DNA from: Gemmatimonadota bacterium
Lineage (GTDB): Bacteria > Gemmatimonadota > Gemmatimonadetes > Gemmatimonadales > GWC2-71-9
DNA: 14,393 nt
Direction of reading: 5' to 3'
Assembly (NCBI GenBank): GCA_022573095.1
Contig: JACZUR010000029.1
Location: 1 to 14,393 of the forward strand
The translations under genes were made by a program, and so were the position numbers. Below, one piece after another: positions 1 to 7,560 of the stretch. The first letter of the stretch is position 1. Every line of letters starts with the position of its first letter. Under the pieces are notes generated by a model. It searched no databases. It was not told the DNA's origin and worked only from the letters and a program-made list of their open reading frames with translations.

Positions 1-1
1 G

Positions 2-193
2 TTTATTGGCGCTGGCGCCGTTGTAACCAGTGACGTACCTGCATATGCACTCATGGTCGGTGTGCCGGCCCGTCGAGTTGGGTGGATGTGTGTGTGTGGT
101 GAAAGGCTCCACGGTTCGGAGTTCTCCTTTACATGTGATTTCTGCAACCGAGCTTATGGTGTCACCGATGGACAATTGGAGATGGTCGAGTGA
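2..193 (+). CDS. UDP-2-acetamido-3-amino-glucuronate N-acetyltransferase, C-terminal part (WbpD/WlbB-like)
   Basis: Only the last 63 codons are present; the gene begins outside the left edge. The visible part has the last turns of a left-handed beta-helix (FIGAGAVVTSDVPAYALMVG) followed by GVPARRVGW, the usual exit from the hexapeptide-repeat domain in sugar acetyltransferases. In the WbpD/WlbB family this enzyme transfers acetyl from acetyl-CoA to the 3-amino group of UDP-GlcNAc(3NH2)A. The tail after Trp carries four cysteines in a CxC-x12-CxxC arrangement (codons at bases 89, 95, 134 and 143), which looks like a small zinc ribbon. The stop overlaps the start of the aminotransferase gene by four bases (GTGA), and the next three genes supply the preceding steps of the same pathway, which is the main reason for the specific call. 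A different hexapeptide acetyltransferase cannot be excluded from this fragment alone. Confidence 0.75.
   Translation, partial: FIGAGAVVTSDVPAYALMVGVPARRVGWMCVCGERLHGSEFSFTCDFCNRAYGVTDGQLEMVE
178..183 (+). promoter_or_regulatory. Ribosome binding site for the aminotransferase gene
   Basis: GGAGAT lies six bases before the GTG at 190. Together with the GTGA overlap it favours 190 over the in-frame GTG at 244, which has a purine-rich AAGGAAGGGAG (221-231) farther upstream at about 12 bases. Confidence 0.5.
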
Positions 194-1353
194 AGACGCT
201 CGAAGAATACGCGGACGCCGAAGGAAGGGAGACCGCCAGACAGGTGCCTCTCCTCGATCTGCGTGCACAATATAGGCAGATCGAGTCAGAGGTACGAAAA
301 GCCATCGACTCCGTGATAGAACGCCAACAGTTCATCATGGGTCCGGAGGTTCTGGAGCTCGAGAATGTAATCGCCAAGTTGTGTGAAACGAACTTCGCAG
401 TGGCGTGCGCCAGCGGAACCGATGCACTCCTCCTCTCTTTGAAGCTCCTAGATATGAAGCCCGGTGACGAAGTGATCACCACACCCTTTACTTTCTTTGC
501 AACTGCGGGAGCCATTCATAACTCTGGTGGGAAGGTGGTGTTCGTAGACGTTGATCCTGAAACCCTATTGATTGACGTGAGTCAGGTGGAGGATGCTGTT
601 GGCCGCAACACCCGTGCGATAGTTCCCGTCCATCTGTACGGCCAGATGGCTGCGATGGACGAGTTGTTGCGCGTCATTGGCGAGAGTGAGATCCGGATCG
701 TGGAGGATGCAGCTCAGGCTATTGGCGCTCGTCGTATGATCGACGGTCAGTGGAAGATGGCCGGCTCAATGGGAACTACAGGCGTACTCTCGTTTTTCCC
801 GAGCAAGAATCTAGGTGGTTGGGGTGATGGGGGAATGGTAGTGACCCAGGAGGAATCGTTGGCGAAACGCCTCCGTAAGCTTCGCACGCACGGAGGCATG
901 AAACGTTATTACCACGAGGAAGTTGGGACGAACAGCCGACTGGACAGTATTCAGGCCGCGGTGCTCAAGGTGAAGGTCGGGTATCTCGACGCGTGGCTCG
1001 ACGCGCGCAGGTATAACGCAGCGCTATACGACGAGATGTTGGTGAATGTCGAAGGTGTGACGATCTGTAGGACTGACGCGGGAAACGAACATAGTTTCCA
1101 CCAGTATACGATCCGGGCTGAACGACGAGATGATCTCGAGAACTTCTTGAAAGAAAAGGGAATTGGAACCGGGGTGTATTTCCCGATTCCGCTCCATCTA
1201 CAAACCTGTTTTGCGTATCTGGGTTACGAGAAAGGGCAACTTCCTGTCGCGGAGGCGGCCGCTGCCGAGGTTCTCTCGCTGCCCGTCTACCCCGAACTAT
1301 CGGTCGACGACATTGAATACGTCGCCGAATGCGTCGCGAGTTTCTATCGTTGA
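190..1353 (+). CDS. DegT/DnrJ/EryC1/StrS aminotransferase (WbpE/WlbC-like)
   Basis: A 387-residue PLP-dependent sugar aminotransferase. In the WbpE/WlbC branch it transfers an amino group, usually from glutamate, to the 3-keto group of UDP-GlcNAc-3-keto-glucuronate. Family marks are VPLLDLRAQYRQIESEV near residue 19, the cofactor region ASGTDALLLSLKLL, the acidic VEDAAQAIGA, and FFPSKNLGGWGDGG in which Lys206 should form the Schiff base with PLP. THGGMKRYYHEEVGTNSRLD and the late VYFPIPLHLQ are also typical. The length is normal. The start is GTG, overlapping the upstream stop by four bases. The first 18 residues are an extension before the usual family start, so a GTG at 244 is a fallback. 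The location between the acetyltransferase and the WlbA-type oxidoreductase supports the 3-amino role. The substrate is inferred from these neighbours. Confidence 0.88.
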   Translation: MKTLEEYADAEGRETARQVPLLDLRAQYRQIESEVRKAIDSVIERQQFIMGPEVLELENVIAKLCETNFAVACASGTDALLLSLKLLDMKPGDEVITTPFTFFATAGAIHNSGGKVVFVDVDPETLLIDVSQVEDAVGRNTRAIVPVHLYGQMAAMDELLRVIGESEIRIVEDAAQAIGARRMIDGQWKMAGSMGTTGVLSFFPSKNLGGWGDGGMVVTQEESLAKRLRKLRTHGGMKRYYHEEVGTNSRLDSIQAAVLKVKVGYLDAWLDARRYNAALYDEMLVNVEGVTICRTDAGNEHSFHQYTIRAERRDDLENFLKEKGIGTGVYFPIPLHLQTCFAYLGYEKGQLPVAEAAAAEVLSLPVYPELSVDDIEYVAECVASFYR

Positions 1354-2354
1354 AACGTACCAAGGTAGCGGTACTCGGCGCGGGCAACTGGGGACGTAAT
1401 CACATCCGTACACTGGCTTCACTTCCCGAGGCGGAGCTGGCGGCTATATGTGACTTGGACTCCGAACGCCGGGCTCAGATGGCGAGAGAATTTCCCGGCG
1501 CACTGATCGTTTCCTCACCCGCCGAGGCCATCGACGTTGCGGATGCAGTCGTGGTAGCGACGCCAGCGGCGACGCATGTCGAGCTTGCGAAGCAAGCCGT
1601 CCAGAGCGGCGTTCCCGTGCTGGTGGAGAAACCCCTTGCTCTCACTCTCGAGGATGCCACGTCAATTGCCGACCTGAGTGAGTCTGCTGGCGTCCCTTGT
1701 CTCGTAGGGCATCTCCTGGTTTTTCATCCGGCCGTCGAAATGTTGCGGAAGATGATTCAAACGGGGGAACTCGGAGACATATTTTATCTGTACAGCCAGC
1801 GTGTGAACCTCGGTCAGGTTCGTCCTGACGAAAACGCCCTTTGGAGTTTTGGTCCTCATGATGTCTCGGTTGCCCTGTACCTGCTAGACGAAACGCCGAC
1901 TAAAGTATCGGCCAACGGTAAGAGCTACATTCAGCCGGATGTGGAAGACGTTGTTTTCCTGACGATGGAGTTCAAGTCGGGGGTGACAATGCACGCACAG
2001 ATGTCCTGGCTGGACCCGCACAAGGAAAGAAGACTGACGGTTGTGGGCAGTAAGAAAATGGTTGTTTGGGACGACATGGAACCTCGCGAGAAAGTGAAAG
2101 TTTATGACAAAGGCGTCGATAGGCCGCCGAATTACAAGTCGTATGGCGAGAGCCTGGCGATTAGGGAGGGAGACATATTCGTTCCCAAGGTCTCGAACAC
2201 AGAACCGCTGGTCCTGGAACTACAACACTTCATCGATGTCGTAAAAGGCGCCGCGCCAGGGGCTGCGTCAGCCCGATCCGGGGTTGAGGTCGTCAAGGTT
2301 CTCTCAGCTGCCACGAAATCGTTGGCTCAAGACGGAATGGCAGTGTCACTATGA
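1350..2354 (+). CDS. Gfo/Idh/MocA oxidoreductase, probable UDP-GlcNAc-glucuronate 3-dehydrogenase (WbpB/WlbA-like)
   Basis: An NAD(P)-dependent sugar oxidoreductase that would oxidise C3 of UDP-GlcNAcA to the 3-keto intermediate used by the aminotransferase before it. The Rossmann motif VAVLGAGNWGRNH is at the N-terminus. EKPLALT with Lys94 (counted from the TTG at 1350) is the hallmark Gfo/Idh/MocA motif, and GPHDVS with His170 supplies the second active-site position. The run GHLLVFHPAVEMLRKMI and the YSQRVNLGQVRPDENALW stretch fit the WlbA-like subgroup in my memory. I prefer the TTG at 1350 because it overlaps the preceding stop as TTGA, like its neighbours, and puts the Rossmann strand next to the start. 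An ATG at 1329 would add seven residues and a 25-base overlap without a clear binding site. The stop overlaps the next gene as ATGA. Confidence 0.85.
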   Translation: MKRTKVAVLGAGNWGRNHIRTLASLPEAELAAICDLDSERRAQMAREFPGALIVSSPAEAIDVADAVVVATPAATHVELAKQAVQSGVPVLVEKPLALTLEDATSIADLSESAGVPCLVGHLLVFHPAVEMLRKMIQTGELGDIFYLYSQRVNLGQVRPDENALWSFGPHDVSVALYLLDETPTKVSANGKSYIQPDVEDVVFLTMEFKSGVTMHAQMSWLDPHKERRLTVVGSKKMVVWDDMEPREKVKVYDKGVDRPPNYKSYGESLAIREGDIFVPKVSNTEPLVLELQHFIDVVKGAAPGAASARSGVEVVKVLSAATKSLAQDGMAVSL

Positions 2355-3661
2355 GTCGTTCGCGGAACGCCGCAGAAATCCTGATCGCAAAGGCCGAAGA
2401 TCGTAGCGCAACCTTTGCGGTGATGGGTTTAGGATACGCGGGTCTTCCTCTTGCTGTCGAACTGGCTGCGTCGGGATTCCGCGTTGTCGGGGTCGACATT
2501 GATCAGGCGGTCGTCGATGGAATCAACGGCGGCCGATCCCATGTAAGCGATGTCTCGAGCGAGAGGTTGAAGTCGTTAGTGAGTGATAAGTTTATCGAGG
2601 CCACGGTTCACGCCGACCGTGTCTCTGATGTGGATGTCGTTTGTATCTGTGTTCCCACGCCGCTCTCGAAAACGAAAGATCCAGACGTATCATATATAGT
2701 GGCCGCTGCCGATGCTGCCATAGAGCAGTTGCGATCCGGGCAGGCGATAATTCTTGAGAGTACGACGTACCCGGGGACGACCCGAGAACTGCTGTTACCG
2801 CGTATTCAGGAGCGTGGTTTTGTGGTTGGGCAGGATGTATTCCTTGCATTCAGCCCGGAGAGAGTCGATCCCGGCAACGCGAAGTGGCACACTCGTAACA
2901 CTCCCAAGGTAATCGGCGGCATCACGCGGGAGTGTGCCCGCGTAACCAAAGCTCTGTACGAACCGGTGTTCGATACATTGGTGCCGGTATCTTCTCCCGA
3001 GTCCGCCGAACTGGTCAAGCTTCTCGAAAATACCTTCAGGAGCGTCAACATCGGGCTAGTCAACGAGATGGCGATCGTCTGCGACAAACTACATGTGGAT
3101 GTGTGGGAGGTAATCGAGGCAGCCGCGACAAAACCGTTCGGATTTGTAAAGTTCACTCCAGGCCCGGGACTTGGCGGGCACTGTATACCAGTGGATCCAC
3201 ACTACCTAGCGTGGAAGATGCGCGGATTGAACTACAAAACGAGATTCATCGACGTTGCAGGCGAAGTCAACTCCGAGATGCCTGCGTTTTGGGTTCGCAA
3301 GGTGGCGGAAGCGCTGAACAAAGTGAGTAAGCCTATTAAGGGGTCGGACATTTTGATGATCGGCGTAACGTACAAGAAAGATGTCGGTGATATTCGGGAG
3401 AGCCCGGCGCTTGATATAATCAGGCTTCTCGTGCAACAGGGCGCAAATGTATCCTATTACGACCCGTTCGTGAGTGTAATTTCGAATGGCGGTGTGGAGC
3501 TGGAATGCGTGAAGTTGAGTTCTGCTACGGTCAAAGGCGCTGACTGTATAGTCATAGCTACTGATCACAGTTCCGTAGACTACGACTTGATACGCCGTGA
3601 GGCGTCCATTGTAATCGATACGAGAAATGCTTTGGCCCAGGGGGAGGGGGGTGGAAGTTGA
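2351..3661 (+). CDS. UDP-N-acetyl-D-glucosamine 6-dehydrogenase (WbpA-like)
   Basis: A 436-residue nucleotide-sugar dehydrogenase of the WbpA/WecC/TviB group, performing two successive NAD-linked oxidations of the C6 hydroxyl to a carboxylate. Visible marks are FAVMGLGYAGLPLAVELA (Rossmann fold, after about 20 leading residues), CICVPTPL, ILESTTYPGTT, FSPERVDPGN, the linker helix ENTFRSVNIGLVNEMA, and GPGLGGHCIPVDPHYLAWK with Cys278 as the thioester-forming nucleophile. The HCIPVDP wording separates it from UDP-glucose dehydrogenases, which have SCFPKD. UDP-GlcNAc rather than UDP-ManNAc is inferred from the adjoining WlbA/WbpE/WbpD-type genes, for which UDP-GlcNAcA is the needed substrate. 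Both ends are 4-base overlaps (ATGA at 2351, TTGA at 3658). The length is standard. Confidence 0.87.
   Translation: MSRSRNAAEILIAKAEDRSATFAVMGLGYAGLPLAVELAASGFRVVGVDIDQAVVDGINGGRSHVSDVSSERLKSLVSDKFIEATVHADRVSDVDVVCICVPTPLSKTKDPDVSYIVAAADAAIEQLRSGQAIILESTTYPGTTRELLLPRIQERGFVVGQDVFLAFSPERVDPGNAKWHTRNTPKVIGGITRECARVTKALYEPVFDTLVPVSSPESAELVKLLENTFRSVNIGLVNEMAIVCDKLHVDVWEVIEAAATKPFGFVKFTPGPGLGGHCIPVDPHYLAWKMRGLNYKTRFIDVAGEVNSEMPAFWVRKVAEALNKVSKPIKGSDILMIGVTYKKDVGDIRESPALDIIRLLVQQGANVSYYDPFVSVISNGGVELECVKLSSATVKGADCIVIATDHSSVDYDLIRREASIVIDTRNALAQGEGGGS
3641..3651 (+). promoter_or_regulatory. Strong purine-rich ribosome binding site for the TTG-started ugd gene
   Basis: GGGGAGGGGGG ends six bases before the TTG at 3658. 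It lies inside the last codons of the upstream dehydrogenase and supports the unusual TTG as the true start. Confidence 0.5.
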
Positions 3662-4968
3662 GAGTTGCAGTGGTAGGTACCGGATATGTCGGTTTGGTAG
3701 TGGGGGCCTGCCTGGCTGAGACTGGAAACGATGTGGTCTGTGCTGATCTCGATAAGGAAAAGATAGCCGGCTTAAAGAAGGGTCGCATTCCCATATATGA
3801 GCCGGGTCTGGAGCCGCTTGTGGTTAGAAATCAACGAGAAGGGCGGCTGACCTTTACCACCGACGTAGGTTCGGCGGTCGAATCATCGGAGGTCGTTTTC
3901 GTCGCTGTTGGCACCCCTCCAGATGAAGACGGTTCGGCCGATCTACAACACGTGCTCGATGTTGCGAAGGCTGTTGGCCAACATATGAACTCCCCGAAAG
4001 TTGTGATCACGAAGAGTACAGTACCTGTAGGCACGGCTCAGAGAGTTCGTGAGGAGATAGCCAAATACACAGATATGCAGTTCTACGTCTGCTCTAATCC
4101 TGAATTCTTGAAGGAAGGTGCCGCCGTAGATGATTTCATGAGGCCGGACAGAGTGGTCGTCGGTGTGGATTCGGACGAGGCACAGGAGATTTTGTCGGAT
4201 CTCTTCGCTCCCTTCGTGAGAACTGGCAACCCTCTCATTTTTATGGATATAGCCTCTGCGGAACTGACCAAATACACTGCGAACGCGATGCTCGCTGCGC
4301 GAATCTCGTTTATGAATCAAATCGCTGAATTGTGTGAGCGGGTAGGAGCAGACGTTGCACAGGTTCGCAAGGGAATTGGGTCCGACTCGCGGATAGGTAA
4401 GTCGTTCCTGTTTCCCGGACCGGGATACGGGGGTTCCTGCTTCCCGAAGGATGTCCGAGCTCTTATTCGTACCGCCGCTGACTGTGAGGTGACGCTGGAT
4501 CTGCTGCTGGCTACCGAAAAAGTGAATCAGAAACAGAAGAAAGTGTTGTTTGAGAAATTGAGCGGAACGCTCGATGGGCGAATCGAGGACTCGAGAATTG
4601 CCATTTGGGGCTTAGCGTTCAAGGCGGAGACCGATGATATGAGGGAAAGCCCGTCCGTATCATTGATAAGCGCACTGGTTGATGCCGGGGCGAGAGTGAT
4701 AGCTCATGACCCCGAAGCGATACGAGCTGCCCGGGATATTTTTGGCGAAACGATTTTCTACGCAGATCACATGTATGATGCGTTGTCGGAAACAAACGCT
4801 CTTGTGGTGGTCACCGAGTGGAGCGAATATCGCAATCCTGACTTCGAGCGCATGAAGTCACTCATGGCTGAACCGCTAATAGTGGATGGTAGAAACCTCT
4901 ATGATCCCGGCAAAATGAGAGAGCTGGGTTTTGAGTACCACTGCCTGGGAAGAGGAAACCCGGTGTGA
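3658..4968 (+). CDS. ugd: UDP-glucose 6-dehydrogenase
   Basis: A 436-residue enzyme converting UDP-glucose to UDP-glucuronate with two NAD+. It begins directly with the Rossmann strand MRVAVVGTGYVGLVVGACLAE, followed by VFVAVGTPPDEDGSADL, ITKSTVPVGT, SNPEFLKEGAAVDDFMRPDR, the ELTKYTANAMLAARISFMN helix, and GPGYGGSCFPKDV with Cys261 as catalytic nucleophile. GLAFKAETDDMRESPS marks the C-terminal UDP-binding domain. All expected blocks are intact and the length is usual. The start is TTG overlapping the previous stop (TTGA) with a purine-rich site just before it. The gene ends in a GTGA overlap with the UDP-xylose synthase gene, which uses its product. It has exactly the same length as the preceding WbpA-like protein, but the active-site wording shows they belong to different substrate classes rather than being a recent duplication. 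Confidence 0.93.
   Translation: MRVAVVGTGYVGLVVGACLAETGNDVVCADLDKEKIAGLKKGRIPIYEPGLEPLVVRNQREGRLTFTTDVGSAVESSEVVFVAVGTPPDEDGSADLQHVLDVAKAVGQHMNSPKVVITKSTVPVGTAQRVREEIAKYTDMQFYVCSNPEFLKEGAAVDDFMRPDRVVVGVDSDEAQEILSDLFAPFVRTGNPLIFMDIASAELTKYTANAMLAARISFMNQIAELCERVGADVAQVRKGIGSDSRIGKSFLFPGPGYGGSCFPKDVRALIRTAADCEVTLDLLLATEKVNQKQKKVLFEKLSGTLDGRIEDSRIAIWGLAFKAETDDMRESPSVSLISALVDAGARVIAHDPEAIRAARDIFGETIFYADHMYDALSETNALVVVTEWSEYRNPDFERMKSLMAEPLIVDGRNLYDPGKMRELGFEYHCLGRGNPV
4951..4956 (+). promoter_or_regulatory. Ribosome binding site for the UDP-glucuronate decarboxylase gene
   Basis: AGAGGA lies eight bases before the GTG at 4965, inside the end of ugd. It decides for the GTG start, which overlaps the ugd stop as GTGA. 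Confidence 0.5.
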
Positions 4969-5900
4969 GGGCGGTCGTAACGGGAGCTGCAGGTTTCCTA
5001 GGATCGCATCTTGTTGAGAAATTGATCACTGGAGGATTCAATGTCATCGGCGTCGACAACTTCATTACCGGCTCAAAAAAGAACTTAGCTCACCTGGAAA
5101 GCCGTACCGAGTTCGAGTTCCTCGAGCACGATGTCAGCAATTTCATCTCCATCGCCGGCAACGTCGATGGGGTATTCCATTTCGCCTCTCCCGCCAGCCC
5201 GGTGGATTACCTGGAACTTCCGATCCAGACGCTCAAAGTGGGCTCGCTCGGCACACATAACGCGCTCGGTTTGGCAAAGAGCAAAGACGCCCGGTTCTTC
5301 CTCGCCAGCACTTCTGAAGTGTATGGAGACCCACAAGTGCACCCCCAAGCCGAGACATACTGGGGTCATGTGAATCCCATCGGCCCTCGCGGTGTCTACG
5401 ACGAGGCGAAACGTTTCGCCGAAGCCATGACCATGGCCTACCATCGTTATCACGGGATCGACACACGGATCGTAAGGATTTTCAATACCTATGGACCACG
5501 CATGAGGCCTGGTGATGGAAGAGTTGTTTCAAACTTTATCGTTCAGGCCATCGAAGGATCGGACCTGACGATCTACGGCGATGGGACGCAGACGAGATCC
5601 TTCTGCTACGTCGATGATCTTATCGAAGGGATCTATCGGTTGTATGAGCACGGCGGTCCTGAGCCGGTTAACATCGGCAACCCCAACGAGTTTACGGTTT
5701 TGGAGCTGGCAAATTTGGTTCTCAAGCAGACCGGATCGAATTCGAAAATTTCGTTCGGTGAACTCCCAGTGGATGACCCCAAGCAGAGACGACCGGATAT
5801 CAGCGTGGCTTCCTCGCGCCTTGGGTGGAAGCCGACAGTGGAACTGGAAGAGGGTCTTGCGAGAACTGTGGAGTACTTTAGAAACCGACTGAATGAGTAA
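4965..5900 (+). CDS. uxs: UDP-glucuronate decarboxylase (UDP-xylose synthase)
   Basis: A 311-residue extended SDR that oxidises UDP-glucuronate at C4, decarboxylates it and reduces it back to give UDP-xylose. The NAD-binding VTGAAGFLGSHL motif is at the N-terminus. HFASPASPVDY, LASTSEVYGDPQVHPQ, YWGHVNPIGPRGVYDEAKR and GPRMRPGDGRVVSNF are signature stretches of the UXS family. Tyr145 and Lys149 form the YxxxK catalytic pair. YGDGTQTRSFCYVDDLI and RRPDIS complete the substrate-binding parts. No N-terminal membrane segment is present, as expected for a bacterial soluble form. It is placed immediately after ugd (GTGA overlap, clear ribosome site), which supplies its substrate. A UDP-apiose/xylose synthase is a less likely alternative. 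UDP-xylose is presumably used by glycosyltransferases outside the window. Confidence 0.9.
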   Translation: MRAVVTGAAGFLGSHLVEKLITGGFNVIGVDNFITGSKKNLAHLESRTEFEFLEHDVSNFISIAGNVDGVFHFASPASPVDYLELPIQTLKVGSLGTHNALGLAKSKDARFFLASTSEVYGDPQVHPQAETYWGHVNPIGPRGVYDEAKRFAEAMTMAYHRYHGIDTRIVRIFNTYGPRMRPGDGRVVSNFIVQAIEGSDLTIYGDGTQTRSFCYVDDLIEGIYRLYEHGGPEPVNIGNPNEFTVLELANLVLKQTGSNSKISFGELPVDDPKQRRPDISVASSRLGWKPTVELEEGLARTVEYFRNRLNE

Positions 5901-6873
5901 GGTTGCTGTAACGGGAGCCGCTGGGTTCATAGGCTCCCATGTTTGCCGAGCTTTAGTTGCAGCTGGTTACGATGTGGTTGGGGTTGATAATTTTGACCCG
6001 TTTTACCCGCGCCGGATCAAAGAGGCGGCGATCAGTGAGCTAAAGAGGGCAAGGGGATTCGCATTAGTCGAGTGCGATGTCGCCGACGTAGAGGTCTTGC
6101 AGCGAGCGATCGCCGGGTCGGACGTCGTGATCCACCTCGCGGGCCGTCCGGGGGTGCGCGACAGCATCGTAGCGCCAGAATTCCACTCACGACTGAATGC
6201 GGGTGGAACACTTTGCGCCCTGGAAGCCGCCCGAAAGGAAGGAGTGCAGCGCTTCGTCTTTGCGTCGAGTTCATCAGTATATGGAAACGCAGTCGACTAT
6301 CTGTTTCGGGAAGACGAGACTGCCGCTGAGGCGATTTCACCTTACGGCGCTTCAAAGAGGACGGCAGAACTGTTGTGTGATATCTATAGTGCGTTACACG
6401 GCATCGCCATCGCGTCCCTGCGCCTCTTCAGCGTCTACGGACCCGGGCTGCGTCCCGACCTCGCAATCCAGAAGTTCAGCCGGGCAATCGACAGCGGTGA
6501 GCCTCTTTTTCAGTACGGAAGTGGTGACAGCCAACGCGACTACACTTTCGTGAGCGATGTTGTGCGCGGTGTTCTCGCAGCGGTCGGTTGGACGGAAAAT
6601 CGATCGGCTGGCCACGAAATTTTCAACCTAGGAACGTCCCGGCCGATCGCGTTATCGTATCTTATCAGACTCCTAGGAGATCTTTTCGGCCGGACGCCGA
6701 TCATTGAAGTCGTTGCTGAACAACCGGGGGATGTAAGGAGAACGTGTGCGGATATCATCAAATCCAAGCAGATACTGGGATATGACCCGCATGTGACTAT
6801 AGAGGAAGGATTACCTTTATTTCTGGAGTGGTTTCGAGAGCAGAATGGATACACGAAAAACGTCGCTTGTTGA
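5893..6873 (+). CDS. NAD-dependent epimerase, probable UDP-glucuronate 4-epimerase
   Basis: A 326-residue extended SDR. VTGAAGFIGSHVCRAL binds NAD, VGVDNFDPFYPRRIKE resembles the region after strand two in UDP-glucuronate 4-epimerases, HLAGRPGVRDSI follows, and the catalytic pair is Tyr151/Lys155 in SPYGASKRTAE. LRLFSVYGPGLRPDLAI and YGSGDSQRDYTFVSDVVRG fit the same group. The likely reaction is interconversion of UDP-GlcA and UDP-GalA. Its place directly behind ugd and the UDP-xylose synthase makes UDP-GlcA the natural substrate. UDP-glucose or UDP-GlcNAc 4-epimerase activity cannot be excluded from sequence alone. The start ATG lies inside the end of the previous gene (8-base overlap), and its end overlaps the TPR gene by 29 bases. 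Confidence 0.7.
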   Translation: MSKVAVTGAAGFIGSHVCRALVAAGYDVVGVDNFDPFYPRRIKEAAISELKRARGFALVECDVADVEVLQRAIAGSDVVIHLAGRPGVRDSIVAPEFHSRLNAGGTLCALEAARKEGVQRFVFASSSSVYGNAVDYLFREDETAAEAISPYGASKRTAELLCDIYSALHGIAIASLRLFSVYGPGLRPDLAIQKFSRAIDSGEPLFQYGSGDSQRDYTFVSDVVRGVLAAVGWTENRSAGHEIFNLGTSRPIALSYLIRLLGDLFGRTPIIEVVAEQPGDVRRTCADIIKSKQILGYDPHVTIEEGLPLFLEWFREQNGYTKNVAC

Positions 6874-7555
6874 TCGCGCCAAGGAACGCTTCTCGGTCCA
6901 GGACTACTACGGTGCTATCCATCTGCTCAAGGAGCTTGTGGACACGGGAAATGCCTTTGCTGATGCCTTCCACCTGTTAGGCTTGTCCTACTATCTCGCG
7001 GGTAGATCGGGAAAGGCGCTGGAGGCGCTCGATAAGGCGATCGAGCTCAACCCGCGCTACGTCGAGGCGCACGTGAACCGGGGTATCGTGCTCAACGACC
7101 TGGGGCGAACCGACGAAGCGGCGGTGGCCTTTGCGTCGGCACGTGCCACAAGCGGCGATAGCCGAATGGGCATTCCAGCCCACAGCGCCGCTAAACTCGC
7201 CAATCTCCATGCTGAACTTGGCGAAGCATACGTCGACTCCGGGGCGCTGCCCCAGGCGATCGAGCAGTACAAGGTTGCCCTGGACCTGGGGCCGGAATTT
7301 CACGACCTGAGGTACAGACTCGGACGGCTACTGCTGGATTCGGGGCGGTCTCTCGAGGCACGCGAGGCGTTCGAGAAGGTGGTGGAGGCCAGGTCCGGTT
7401 TTGCGGACGGGCGCGCCGCTCTGGGGCTGGCTTGTTACCTGTCCGGGGATGCCGCTTCGGCGCGCGAGGTGTGGGGAGCGCTGACACAAGAAAATCCTGA
7501 CGATGCCCGAGCCAAAGCGTATCTCGCTATGCTCGAACGGACCTCGCCAGTATAA
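6845..7555 (+). CDS. Tetratricopeptide-repeat protein, function unknown
   Basis: A 236-residue protein built almost entirely of TPR-like helix pairs, at roughly residues 8-37, 38-71, 72-103, 120-153, 154-186 and 187-220. The clearest repeats are FHLLGLSYYLAGRSGKALEA with its continuation to ELNP, and AELGEAYVDSGALPQAIEQY with its continuation to LDLGP. There is no signal peptide, lipobox or membrane segment, so it is probably cytoplasmic and acts as a protein-binding scaffold. It starts at ATG 6845 inside the epimerase gene (29-base overlap, GAGAG four bases before), and is followed after five bases by another repeat protein. It could bridge the envelope sugar genes and the export/assembly genes on either side, but nothing in its sequence identifies a partner. 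Confidence 0.82.
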   Translation: MDTRKTSLVDRAKERFSVQDYYGAIHLLKELVDTGNAFADAFHLLGLSYYLAGRSGKALEALDKAIELNPRYVEAHVNRGIVLNDLGRTDEAAVAFASARATSGDSRMGIPAHSAAKLANLHAELGEAYVDSGALPQAIEQYKVALDLGPEFHDLRYRLGRLLLDSGRSLEAREAFEKVVEARSGFADGRAALGLACYLSGDAASAREVWGALTQENPDDARAKAYLAMLERTSPV

Positions 7556-7560
7556 GCATC

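Noticed and set aside
2351..4968. Tandem duplication of one UDP-sugar dehydrogenase gene
   Set aside because: Both proteins are 436 residues long, but the active sites differ (GGHCIPVDP versus GGSCFPKDV) and the rest differs broadly, so these are old paralogues with different substrates.
7551..7556. TATAAG close to the GTG start of the 7561 gene, resembling a -10 element
   Set aside because: It contains the upstream stop codon, has no -35 partner, and its spacing of four bases to the GTG would place the start of transcription inside the codon region. I treat it as chance.
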